Positions 35,901 through 47,100 of a DNA stretch of 64,000 bases are shown here, piece by piece; the stretch's first letter is position 1, and each line of letters starts with the position of its first letter. The DNA lies in contig NC_020179.2 in assembly GCF_000224145.3 (NCBI RefSeq), positions 4,001,417 through 4,065,416 on the forward strand, written 5' to 3'. Origin of the DNA: Ciona intestinalis. Taxonomy: Eukaryota > Chordata > Ascidiacea > Phlebobranchia > Cionidae. The position numbers were made by a program, and so were the translations under genes. The notes under the pieces are model-generated. The model saw nothing but the letters and a program-made list of their open reading frames with translations, was not told the origin of the DNA and did not search any database.

Positions 35901-38900
35901 CAAACATTTAAAACTCAGCTTAATAAATTCCTACCCACAAGAATACAAAGCATATCTTTCTTTTACCTGTTGTAAAGTTACATCGGGATAATTGTAAGCG
36001 TGCGAATGAAGAAACTCCTTTTCATAATCCATAGCTCTTAAAGCCACAGTTGAATTAACAGAAACATGAGCGGGTATACTGGTGTTGTACATGGCACTGC
36101 CTGGTGTGGAAAGTAGGGTTTATGAAATGGATTAAATAGCATGTATGAAGCCGCATTTGAATTATTTATAGAAATATTTAATACTTTGTGGTGTACTAAC
36201 ATGTTGGTACAAGCTTTGTGCTGAGGATTGCCATACATTAAGGTGGCTGTACACAGTATCCGGCGTGCGAACTCGCTTGCAAAATCGTATGCAAACCAGT
36301 GTCCAATTCCGCATGCAGCAGCAAAATCCGGACAAAACAGACAAAACGAACGAATTCAAGATACTGTGTACAGCCACTTTACAGTTTTTCGGGTTAGGTT
36401 TTACAATTTTAGGCTAAAATCAAATAGAACATAATGCATAGTAATTACAAAAAGTATCTATTGTTTCACAAGTAGTTATTACACCTGTTATAAAATTGTC
36501 CTAACTTTTGCCTAGTCAAATGTGTAACCCCTTTACAATAACTATGTAACATTAAAGAGAATCTGAAGACTTCTAATTTACAATTTAAGGGAGTGATTCC
36601 CCTCCTTGCATCCCCTACAATCGGCGCCTATACAGTAAGCTTTACCTTCCAGAGTAGCTTGGAAAGAAGTGCTAAAGAAAATCTCTGCACCTCCAGTGTA
36701 ATGTAGGATATCAAGGTGTAGATAGAACACTGATATATAGATGATGGTTGGTGTGATTATGAGACCTACCACGCGCGCAAGAAGATGCTTGGTGAAATAT
36801 ATCATGGAAACAAGCTGGGAATAAAACATGAAAATTACATAAAAATTACTCAAATACAACATACATATTACTTAAATAAAACTTAAAATTCATTTAAATA
36901 TAACATAACAGTTACTAACTAACCCTACCAGAAAGTTCATAAATTTTATACTTGTTTAATTATACCTTAATGGTTTGTATGTCTCTTCAAACAAGCAGAG
37001 CCAAAGTATATTGCATTTACCACATTAATCAATGAGGTTCCCTATGTTTGACCACTATGAGTGTAACTGTATTTTAACAATGTCACTCCAGATTTTGTTA
37101 AAAATGAAACATGACAACATAGACTGAGGTAACATGTAACAATGTCATGCCACTTATGTATTGCCACACATCTATCTTACCTCAACTTCCCCCAGTAGAT
37201 TCCATAGATCAACCACAGTCCACATACCAACGAACAACATGGTGAAACAACCAACCAGCTTAACAGATATTGCGCAACCGAGACTTACACCAGTGAATAC
37301 CAACCATAACCACCACGTGGGTGAAAAACTTCCATCAATGTTTTTGCCTCTGTGTGTGTAAAATAAAATTAAAGCTTCTATTCAAGTTGGATTCAATATG
37401 GTATAGCTTGTGAGTAGTAGGCCTATAATACATAACCTACAAAAAGGAAAACAAATACATAAGACATAAAGGAGATTATAATACATGAAAAATACATTAC
37501 ATCAAAAAAAACAATAAAAAGATACTTTCATGTTTATCATTAGTCAATTGACACTTTGGGACTTGAATACTAAAACACCTAATACATTTATACAGCATAA
37601 AAAACACCAAGAAACCACTGGTATATGTTTAATATAACAAAAAAAAACATTAATCAATTTACAGATATCGGTGCCTAATTTTAAACCAAATGTTAAAACA
37701 GCTGTAAATTTAAAAACCGAATATCAATTTTAAATAGTATAGAAGTTGCAGGCTTAAACTTCATGCTTTAAAATGTCATAGAATTCCTTGTAAAGGATCT
37801 TACTTTGAAATTAAAGCCAGCCTTCCTTGGCATTCATTCATTTTAACAGCACAGCATACAGAACATGAGATGAAGAATAATAAGATTTGATCGAGTAGGA
37901 TGTATTGGGATATAGTGATCATGCCAGTGTCAAATACCTGCGGTTGAATGAACTATAGAATGGATGTAACTTATTTATCCCCACATAGCGGAAAACAACA
38001 GCCGTAATGACACGGGTGTTCTGCTTCATACCCCTCCTGCCCATTTACTTGTTACAACATATGCAACTTTGTTGGTAATCGTTTTCATGAAGTTTAAATT
38101 GAATAAATGAATGAATGTAACTTGTTTATCCTCACATAGTGAGGCAACGAAAGTTGTTATAATTATAACATGGGTGGACTGTTTCATGCACCTCTTACTT
38201 GCAAGTTGCAAGTACATAACTTGTTGGGTAAAATTTAAACAAGGAACAATACTCAATGTTTCTTCTGACTATCACATTCATATTACATTTGTTAGAGCCT
38301 ACTTTTCCATATGAACACTGAACACTCCATCTTAAGCGTCAAACCTGGCAGGGTAGGCAGGCCTATCCTACAATTTTCCACACTGCATTAATCAGTAAAC
38401 ATCACATCGCAACTTACAGGTACAACCAATAAGTTTGATTTAAATCACAAGAAGTGTATGGATAACTATCCCTGCCTCCCCTGCAGTTTAAAAAGTTGGG
38501 TCATCTATGCCCCCCATACATACCAGGAAAACAGAAGTTAAAAGAGCTGCAGATATTCTCCCACACAGAGAGGTGGAGATCATGAAACACACAGGAACTA
38601 CAAGACATCCAATGATTGCACAAACAGCACGCATGGTGATATATGGAGCAAGTAAGTTACCATCAGCACTGTAGTAAGGATCTCCTGGATTTGAGAATGG
38701 GAAGACACCTTTGTAACCAGACAGGTATCCTGTGAACATTATATAGGTAAGAACTTGTCTCTATAGTGAGCATGAGGTGTATGAATACACCATGTATGTC
38801 TGATGTATATGAGACACCCATGTGATAACTCAACAGTGAGAAAAAGGTATATGAACACACTATGATCAAAACAACCTGTGAAAGCAATGATCATCTTCCC

Positions 38901-39431
38901 AAGTGGAGGGTGAACATCAAAGAAGAAAGTTCTGTTCATATAAAGACCCGCCATCTTTCCGAAATGAGTCTCATCCCAAGTAACATAGTTAGGGAATTCT
39001 ATTCTGTACAACCTGCAATATAACCAAGGTAAGCTGAGTCAAATACAGAGTGCACATTACATATTATTTATGGTGATACAAGCCCTAAGTTATTTTATCA
39101 GTGCCACAGGATGGGCTTAGACATGCAAATGGAGCTGCAGTGAAAATTAAATCATATCCTGGCCCAGTAGACTGAAATTCCAAACATAGCGAAAACTTAT
39201 GTTAGAAGTAAGTTTACAGACCAATTCAAGAAGAAAGGCTTTGGTATTTGTAGGTTTAAACTGCTAAACATCTTGTTTAGATTGTATGTGTTATTTAGGA
39301 TACTAGTTAGTACCAGCAGTGGGAATTGAACCAGAAACCCTGTAACCTTAATTTGTTGAAACATAGAACTCTACTTACCTTGTACATATGGTTACAAAGG
39401 TAATGGAAGCCAATAAGAGGATATGCAGCAT
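32942..39431 (-). CDS. POMT2: Protein O-mannosyltransferase 2
   Basis: Twelve-exon model, 698 residues, every junction in frame: 39379-39431, 38876-39012, 38524-38729, 37804-37937, 37181-37349, 36646-36814, 35967-36100, 35637-35705, 35222-35411, 34408-34535, 33764-33982, 32942-33430. The enzyme is an ER multi-pass protein that, with POMT1, transfers mannose from dolichol-phosphate-mannose to Ser/Thr of alpha-dystroglycan. Seen here: the first-loop motif [12 protein letters not shown] with the family's Asp-Glu pair, [60 protein letters not shown], three MIR-type segments ([36 protein letters not shown]) and the C-terminal membrane block [15 protein letters not shown]2 rather than POMT1 is favoured by the C-terminal block and by [12 protein letters not shown] spacing. 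The vertebrate protein has about 50 more N-terminal residues; the ATG used (39431) may be preceded by an unseen short exon. Confidence 0.92.
35785..35905. repeat. Dispersed repeat, reverse copy of GCAGTGTGTGGATAAGC family
   Basis: Reverse orientation in POMT2 intron 7: CTTATCCACACACTGCAATA, CATGAGAGTGGCAACTATGG, TCAAGTTCCCACCAACAAGA. Confidence 0.7.
37960..38230 (-). mobile_element. Two SINE tail fragments in POMT2 intron 3
   Basis: Two reverse-oriented body pieces, about 37966-38075 and 38108-38230. Both show TGTAACTTATTTATCC or TGTAACTTGTTTATCC followed by CACATAG and a TTATAACA.GGGTG motif. Confidence 0.6.
38755..38870. repeat. Single-unit copy of ~85-bp ACACCATG repeat
   Basis: AGTGAGCATGAGGTGTATGA, ACACCATGTATGTCTGATGT and ATGTGATAACTCAACAGTGA match the tandem array at 18640. 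Inside POMT2 intron 2, just beyond exon 3. Confidence 0.8.
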
Positions 39432-40188
39432 TACAATACACAGACAGTCTATATATCATACCAACTTAAACGCAGCATCTATGAGTTGGAATAAAATCAA
39501 ATAATGAATGACAGAGATCATAAAAATATTGCATCTTATAATAATAATAATCAAACGAAAACAAACCATAGGCAACAAGTTATTCATATATATCACAAAC
39601 CCATGATACATATTGAACAAATGGGAAATGTTATGTTGCCACATTACCTACAGAATAGTTGTATTTTCCATGGGTGTTATAACATTTAGACGCACTAGCT
39701 TTTCAGGTGAAATTTAAATGTTACAATAATAATATAGAATGAAGTTACGAATCAGAATATGAAGGTTTAATATTAAATATTTGAATAAACTGTCGCATTA
39801 TTCATTAACAAGAACTTTTAAACTGATTTGAAATGAAGAGCACAATAATAAAGTAAAGTATTGGCTAAGTGGAAATCATAGTTGTTTAAAATAGTAGTAT
39901 ATTAGGTGTTGGGATGATGGGTCAAAATACACACAGTAGACCTCAGCAGTATTGAGTTGCAATTATAAATGGTATGACAGAACAAGGAACATACATAGTT
40001 AATGTATATTAACTCTAAGTGAACATAGGCGCCAAACTTAATTGCAGAAGAGGCAGGAATGGTTAGACACTCATTCCATGCAACAAAATCTATTGATTGT
40101 AATTTACCGATTTTGCAGAACAGAAAATTCAATAATAGGTATGTCTACCCTGCCATCCCAGGTTTGGCACCTATGAAAGCAGATATAG
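39432..40188. other. Spacer between VPS35L and POMT2
   Basis: Both neighbours are on the minus strand and this 757-base stretch must hold the VPS35L 3' end and the POMT2 5' end. No further exon could be supported. An acceptor-like TATATAG lies 20 to 30 bases upstream of the chosen POMT2 ATG. An ATTAAA-type signal on the minus strand lies near 39770. Confidence 0.45.
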
Positions 40189-43100
40189 TTAGGCTGCAGA
40201 CTGTAGCTGTAGAGTTTGTGAGATAGTTTTGTAAACCCCTCCTTTCTTTTTAAGTGAAGCAAGCATCTGAATCGTTGCTTTGGTGTTTGCTTGTGCATGC
40301 TGCTGGGAAAGTCCCCAAACCACTACTGCAAGTCTTTGCATTTTCTCGTCAGATATTTCTCCGTGTGCGATAATAACCTGGAATATACAACATGGTGTAA
40401 CGGTGCATAATTCATAGTAAAATCAGTTTAATGACAGTTGTTATAAAACAATTTACAATTTGCCAATTGGAGAAATGTTTTACAATAATAAACAAAATAA
40501 AACGTAACCAACAAAAATATACAAATAATAAGGTTTTAAGTTCATATTCAAGAATAAATTATTTATAACACCCAATGTTTACCTGAAACAAGTAAAATGC
40601 ATTAAGAGATTGAAGCTTTGGGTCTTTGTTATCAGAGCCCAGATATCCCAGGACCTCATTCAGTAAAGTTGTGCTGATTTGTGATATCTCTGCTAGGAAT
40701 TTCGGATCATTACTGTAGAGGTCTTCATTTGAATCAACTTTATATACATGGTAAAGATACTGGTCTTGACTATAAGCAGTTAGTAAAGATAATACTTTGA
40801 TGTAGATGGCACATGTGATGTCTGGGCGAATTTGGGATCCAGATTCAGATATGATGTTTAGGAAGCTTCTGAGAAGGAATAGAACCCCTTGCTCTGTATT
40901 GTCGGGTACTGTCAGTAAACTGGACAGAAAGTTACTGACGTGGCTCAAAAATGGATTTTCTAATGATGGCTTAGCTGGTAAATTTACAAGATCCATAATG
41001 GTGCTTAGACCCGCTTTATACATTGCATCTGATTGTGAAACACATTGGCTGATTAATGCAATCTGACCACTTTCGAGGTACAAGCCAAATTTGGTTGCAC
41101 TATCCAGAAGAGATGGAATTGTAATGAATGAATACGCAGCACAAGCGCGGACAAACGCTGATGTTTTTCGTGTGTGCTTTCCTTTCACTATCTTTGTCAC
41201 TTCACCAGAAAGTTGGTTAACTGAATGCACCAATGTGGCACACACAGGATCAAGACCACTGAAAGAAGCCCGACACTCAACGTAGAAACTCAACTGTTGT
41301 TCAAAATCCTTGCCAAAGTTGATTTTCAGTAACACGCCACAAATCAAGGAACTTGCAGATGTTATATCATCTTCAATACTCAACGCATTGATGGAATCAT
41401 GTATAGTCCGACAAATATACATCAAGCCTGATATTGTGGTCGCATCAGAAGCATTCTGATTTGTTTCATCCTGGTTTTTAATAAAATATTCAGCCACAAT
41501 CTTGCAAACTGTCACCCTCTGCCCATCTTTCTGGAACATGTCGAAAAAAGAAAGAAATTTATCCATGGTGAAGATGCTTCTGAAGTCAGGCATGTGTGTC
41601 AGTACACAAACCACTACAGTCTGCAACTCAGCGCTGAATTTCTCATAAACACGATCTGGTGTCATGTGTTTGATGATATCAGCGAGCACGGTGTTAGTTT
41701 CCTTATGTGTGAAGTACTTTGCTGCATATTCTACCCACACAACGGCACAGTTGATGTAATCTATAGGATTTCTTATTTTTACCAACATTTTCCAGGTTTC
41801 GTTCAGAATGGTTAACTTATCACCACTTGGGGGCTCTGTTTCAATTAATTTTTTCCCCAGAGACTTCAGGACTCGAAACTTTGGATATAATTTGTCGTCA
41901 GATTTGCTAACAGCAGCGCACAACACTAAAGCTCTGGCGGCAACATACTCAGAACTAAACGAGCTGATACAAGAATCAAACAAGACAAGATTGTTTCCAC
42001 ATGTGTTGCATTTTTCAAGGACTTCAGTTAGAGTTGCATCATGGGCATTGTGGCTTACACAAAAAAGAATCCATTGCAGGGCAGGAGTGTAGAAACTTAA
42101 GTAACTTTCCATGTTTATCTTCTGGTGTGCAAGAAGGTTTTGAATAGGAGTTGTATACATTTGCTTGTAAGTGGCAACAAAGTCATAGAAGCAAGACTTG
42201 AAGTGGCCTTTACATGATGGCAGATGCTTCATACCAATGTAACTTAAATATGTACGAGCATATAAAGCTACAAGCGGGTTACCAATTCCTCTTGTCATTG
42301 CATTCAATCTTATTAGATTGCTCTTACATTGATCCTTCTTTAAAAACTCATTGCATTTCACAATACTTGCTTCCACGTAAATCCTAGGCAGCAGCTCACG
42401 GATTGAAGCAATTTTAAGAATCCAATTCAAGCAAATCTCTTTAGCACTCTCAGGAACCTCTTCAGGTATAATATTATTTGGATCCATACCTTTACACATG
42501 GAGAAGATACGGTCAAAAACAAGAGATCCAAATGTATTCAGTAGATCTGTTACCAGTATAAACTTGCTTGGGTAGAACTGCATAACAGATGCATCAACCA
42601 GAAGTTTTGCACATTGTATTGTGAGCTTTAAAGATTTAACCTTCTGGTTTGTATTCCATGCGTCAGTTAGTGTTAGGTTGAGTGAATTAATACGATCTAT
42701 GAAATCTTGCTGAGAAAGATTCAACATCTCTTGCACACTTGATTCACTAAACTCATCTAACTGACCAAGCCGATCCCGCAGTTTATCCGACACAGAACTA
42801 ACTTGTGTGTTTCTTCCAGGTTTATCCTTCTTTCCACTCTTCAACATACTGATCATGCTGTTTGCCAAACCCTGGTCAGTTGTGTGCCTTGGAATGACCT
42901 CCAACTTCCAATCCATCCACGAGGCATCAGATGAAGCCAAATCTACTTTTATTTCATCATCATTTTTAACAGAAACTGCCTTAGATGGTTTTGTAACTTT
43001 AGTGGCGCTGGTTAGCGGATCTTCTATACTTAACATCGACAGTGGATCAATGAAGTCTTTCCCGGAGCTAGAGTGAGACTTTGTGCTTCTATTCTCGCTA

Positions 43101-43276
43101 TTACTGGCATGGCCTTCCCCTGAAGATATTTTAACCAGACTTGATTCAGTTACGGTGATAGGCTTCAACGGGTGATACTCGTTTGAACGCAACTTTGTCA
43201 ACTTGGCTTTTCTTTCCTTTTCATCCAGCGAATAATTCACCTTTTTAGGTTTCCAAGCATAATGTTGGACAGGCAT
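40189..43276 (-). CDS. VPS35L: VPS35L, retriever complex scaffold
   Basis: Two exons: 40583-43276 (898 codons) and 40189-40377 (62 codons plus stop), total 960 residues against about 963 in human. The family scaffold joins VPS26C and VPS29 in the retriever complex, which with CCC components recycles integrins and other cargo from endosomes through SNX17. Recognised blocks are EYHPLKPITVTES near residue 35, a Ser-rich linker with DPLSMLSIEDP, ELNLTQQDF-like MLNLSQQDFIDRINSLNLTL, DAWNTNQKVKSLKLTIQCAK, VMQFYPSKFILVTDLLNTFG and the C-terminal VIIAHGEISDEKMQRLAVVV. The rest is helical, as expected for a VPS35-type solenoid. The start fits the conserved N-terminal lead; an AG lies a few bases upstream (TATATTAG), suitable for a leader splice. 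A single intron is unusual for this gene. All open frames on the opposite strand here are shadows. Confidence 0.95.
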
Positions 43277-43587
43277 ATCAACAAGCTAATATATTTTATG
43301 TTATTACTACCTCTGTAATATTAGGTACTAAAGTTAGGTCAGTTTTGTTTGGAGTAATAGGCAAACTGTGGCCGAAATTGTCAGTTCCCCACTGTAGTAC
43401 TGTGTACAACAGGACAAAATTGAACTATATGCATCTAGTATTTTAACACTAATATAATTAAACATAATAAACAATGAATGCAGAACTATAGGGTATGCCT
43501 GCAGCTTGACACAGTGACGTCCATATGGAATAAACGGATAGGCTATGTAACATGAGATACGTAATGGAAACAAAGTGACAGTTTGAC

Positions 43588-43640
43588 CAACGCTTATATA
43601 TATACACGCTTGGACACAATATATATATAAGCGTTGGTTT
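43588..43640. repeat. Inverted repeat / hairpin upstream of VPS35L
   Basis: CCAACGCTTATATATAT and its complement ATATATATAAGCGTTGG lie either side of a ~14-base loop (CACGCTTGGACACA). The flanking TTTGAC and GTTTGAC also partly correspond. It is about 310 bases upstream of the VPS35L start. Confidence 0.75.
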
Positions 43641-44063
43641 GACTTAATATATCAATAATTATAGGAAATTTACGTTTAATTACACCAAATATATTATTGG
43701 ATGAATTAAAATTATATTATTCTACCAGTTTCGATTTCGCAACGAGCATACGAACTTGTTTTTAGCAGAATTCCTTTATTCTTATTTACAACATACATTA
43801 CTAACTTATCGCCAAATAAATGTGCACGTAGTGCCCACTTGAAGTCGAATTTTTAGTCACTAGGATTTTCTGTAACTGTTGCAGCGCATTTGTAAACTCT
43901 TAAATCACCTTTCAATTTTCCACACACCCCCGGAAACTTAAACTATGGTTGATTAACGTCCAATGGCGCTAAATTTCATATTCAGTTTTTTGGGCTTTTA
44001 GGACATAGTCAAATGTCAAGATATCTTACAACAACTCAACAAAATACATTGTACAATATTCCA

Positions 44064-44069
44064 TTTATT
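44064..44069 (-). terminator. Poly(A) signal of dsRBD-DZF gene
   Basis: TTTATT on the plus strand (AATAAA on minus), about 70 bases after the stop codon at 44137-44139. Confidence 0.6.
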
Positions 44070-44136
44070 TGATAAATCGAAGGTTTAATTGTTATGTCTG
44101 TTGATCCACACGATGTCATACATCAGTCTTCCATCA

Positions 44137-47100
44137 CTAGTTCATAGATATGGCTTCAGTTTTCCGTATCAACCATTCAGGTTTGGGTAAAGCTTCCATC
44201 CCAAGGACTTTGTGGGGTTTCCTAAACACCAGGCATCGTAGATATGTCTGCAACAAATAAACAATATTGTTTTAACAAAATAAAATACAAAATGAAACTA
44301 TATTTATATATATATATAGGAATGCTCCAAGAGTGAAAGGTGTGGAGTTATAGCAGCAAAACTGAGGGTATATCAAGCACTAATGACAGTTGTTCTTGAC
44401 GGTGAGCATCAGGTATACTAACCTGAGCAGATCTCGTCAACTCCTCTCGTTGTTGCTCCGTTAATTGATCCACAACATCAACGTCATCTCGCTCACAAGG
44501 ATCTCGAAGACCTCCACTGCCTGTGTGGGATATTTAGGTTAAAGTGGAAACTAAATATAGTAGGGTTGGGTAAGATGGGTTTGGTGTGGCGGCGTAAAAT
44601 AGTAAAAATTTCATTCTTCTTTATCATCCGTTTGAAGTAAACGAAAAATATTAACAGAATCATATACACCGTAATTATTTAATAAGTGGAAGGTAAAGGA
44701 TCCCACAGGACTTAAACAACCGAGGTTGGTGGTATTTACAAAGAAGGACTTATTTATTAACTGACACAAGCCTGGTCATACCTTCCAAAATAATCCCGGC
44801 ACTGACAACTTCCATCACCCGCTGAAGTGAGCCACCTAGTGACAAGGGTGCAGGGGAAGTATAAAGTGATCGTTCAACCAAAAGCTCTATTGCCTGTAGT
44901 ATAACAATAGTGTTTACTTGTTTAGTATTTAAATAACCACCATAAAACACTCATTATTGCCACAAGCATTTTACTACTAAACAATAATTTAAGTTTTTGG
45001 CAAGGGAAGATTAGATAATAACAAACTATTAACTAAAAATAATCATTAATATTACATGAACAAAACTACTTAAAATACAGGTAAGAAAGGGATAGTAAAA
45101 CGCATATTTTTATAAAACAAATTTATCTTATTGGTTGTTCACTTATCAACGCAGTGCATAAAATTCAAGACAAGCCTGCCCACTCCACCACCCTAGGTTT
45201 GGTGCCTATAATTAATATCTTACCCAGTCAGACAGTACGGCCCAACATTGGTCTCTTCGTTTTAAATCCCTTAATATTCGGATCACGACCACACATGAAG
45301 GTATTACGTTTGCACACGCCTGGAAAACAGATGCAGTTAGAACAATATTCATATCTTATGCTTGTGGTATTATTGTCTCTTGCTTTTGCAGGCTTTCTAA
45401 TATATAACACATATAAACTTTTATACAAAGCACTGCAACAACAATACACAATACAATTAGATTTGTTCATGCTAGAAAAGAAATGTTGCGTTTCTAAAAG
45501 TTGTGTTAACACCTAATTTTGCCAAACACTTAATTTTATTGACTTCAGCCTTATAATCGAGTTAAGTGTTAAGTAAATGCGCCCAATGTTTAAATTTGGT
45601 AATTGTAGTCCGTTGAAATTCAGCATAAGTAAGACGCATAATGTCTACTTTATCTAGCACTTGTTTTACAAAAAAGCCAATGAATTCCAGGGTAAGTTAA
45701 GTTTGCAACATTTCCAAGACAAACATGAACAAATAGGTAATACTATAGCTGGTGGCCAAGAGAATTCAGTCTCAAAATGTTACATAGGTCTCATTAGTAC
45801 CACCCTAGGTGTTCGGGTGATGGCCAACTCCGGACTTAATTACTTTTCCCATGGCCCTTGGAACTTACGCTGCTTTTTAAAACCAAATTTTAAATGATCG
45901 TTTTGAAACCAATTTATCCACTAGCCACCATTCATAGCATTGCCACTAAATATTCGAACCTGGAACCATTTTGCATGGCGCAGTTGAGCGAGTGACTGTA
46001 GGCACTTGTCCTTGTTCAAAGTACCAGGAGCGTCTTTGATCACTTCTGCACGTGCACACACAATCGCGCAACGTGTCGACGATATGTGTGTGCCCGGCAC
46101 GAGGTTACATGGTAAAAATGGACACTGGTTAGTGGATGGACAGGAGAGTTAGAATATATTTAAATATCTCTCTTATCCCCCACTAAATATAATAATGATC
46201 CCTACGCAAAAAGGGGTTACATTATCAGTGGAGAATATCAAGAGGCCATCCCCCTTGTAAATAAATATTCAAATATCTCTTATCCCCAATAAATAATACA
46301 TCTATATACTAGCATTACCAGTGGCAAATATCGAGGTAACAAATACTTAGTTCTGTCTACATTAGGCAACGAGTTTAACAAAGTAACTGTCAAGTGTTAA
46401 CATTAAAACTACAACATAATTTACCCAACTGTATTATATCATATGCAGACTATGTATGACAGCGAAAAACTGCCACTTTTTAACACATAAGGGTTTTGTT
46501 GTTTAGGCTTTTTTACATTTTGAGGTAAAAGAAATGCACAATTAAGTCAACAAGAGTAATTTCGGTTACCTTCAGCTGGTGTACGAACAGCAGGTGAAGT
46601 AAGATGAATCGTGATACATAGTTTCACATCAGAAGAACCACCAGCACCAAATATTTGGACTTTTATAGCAGCATCCATCATTGAGGTTTCAACATTAGAT
46701 TTCTCACCATCAGAATCCTTGAATGGAGGGTGTAAATAATAAGCAAACATAAACATGCTTTAGATATTGTCTAATCAGAATATTTATGGTAGCGCCATGG
46801 AATCACGGCATTTATTAGTATTATTATATAATGTACTGTGGCTAGGCATTTGTATCATATTTATAATGAAGATACAAGGTTTAATGCTTGATACTATAGG
46901 CTTTATATGTCCTTGAGAAATGCAATCCAGTGGCCACTAGAGGTTTTATCACTCTGAGGAACTGAGGTAATAGGTCAACTCAGACCTGGATCTTAAGTCC
47001 CATAGAAAAAAAGAGTGAAATGAATGAATGACTTTAATTTACTTTATTCTCACGTGGCCACAAAACGACAGTCGTTATAACATGTGTGTTCATACACCTC

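Noticed and set aside
40806..43076. Several plus-strand frames of 64-94 codons
   Set aside because: They are antisense shadows of the long VPS35L exon, whose protein is conserved along its length.
45154..45516. 120-codon plus-strand frame with a hydrophobic segment
   Set aside because: It overlaps DZF exon 19 (45224-45319) on the other strand. The minus-strand reading gives conserved DZF sequence, so this frame is incidental.
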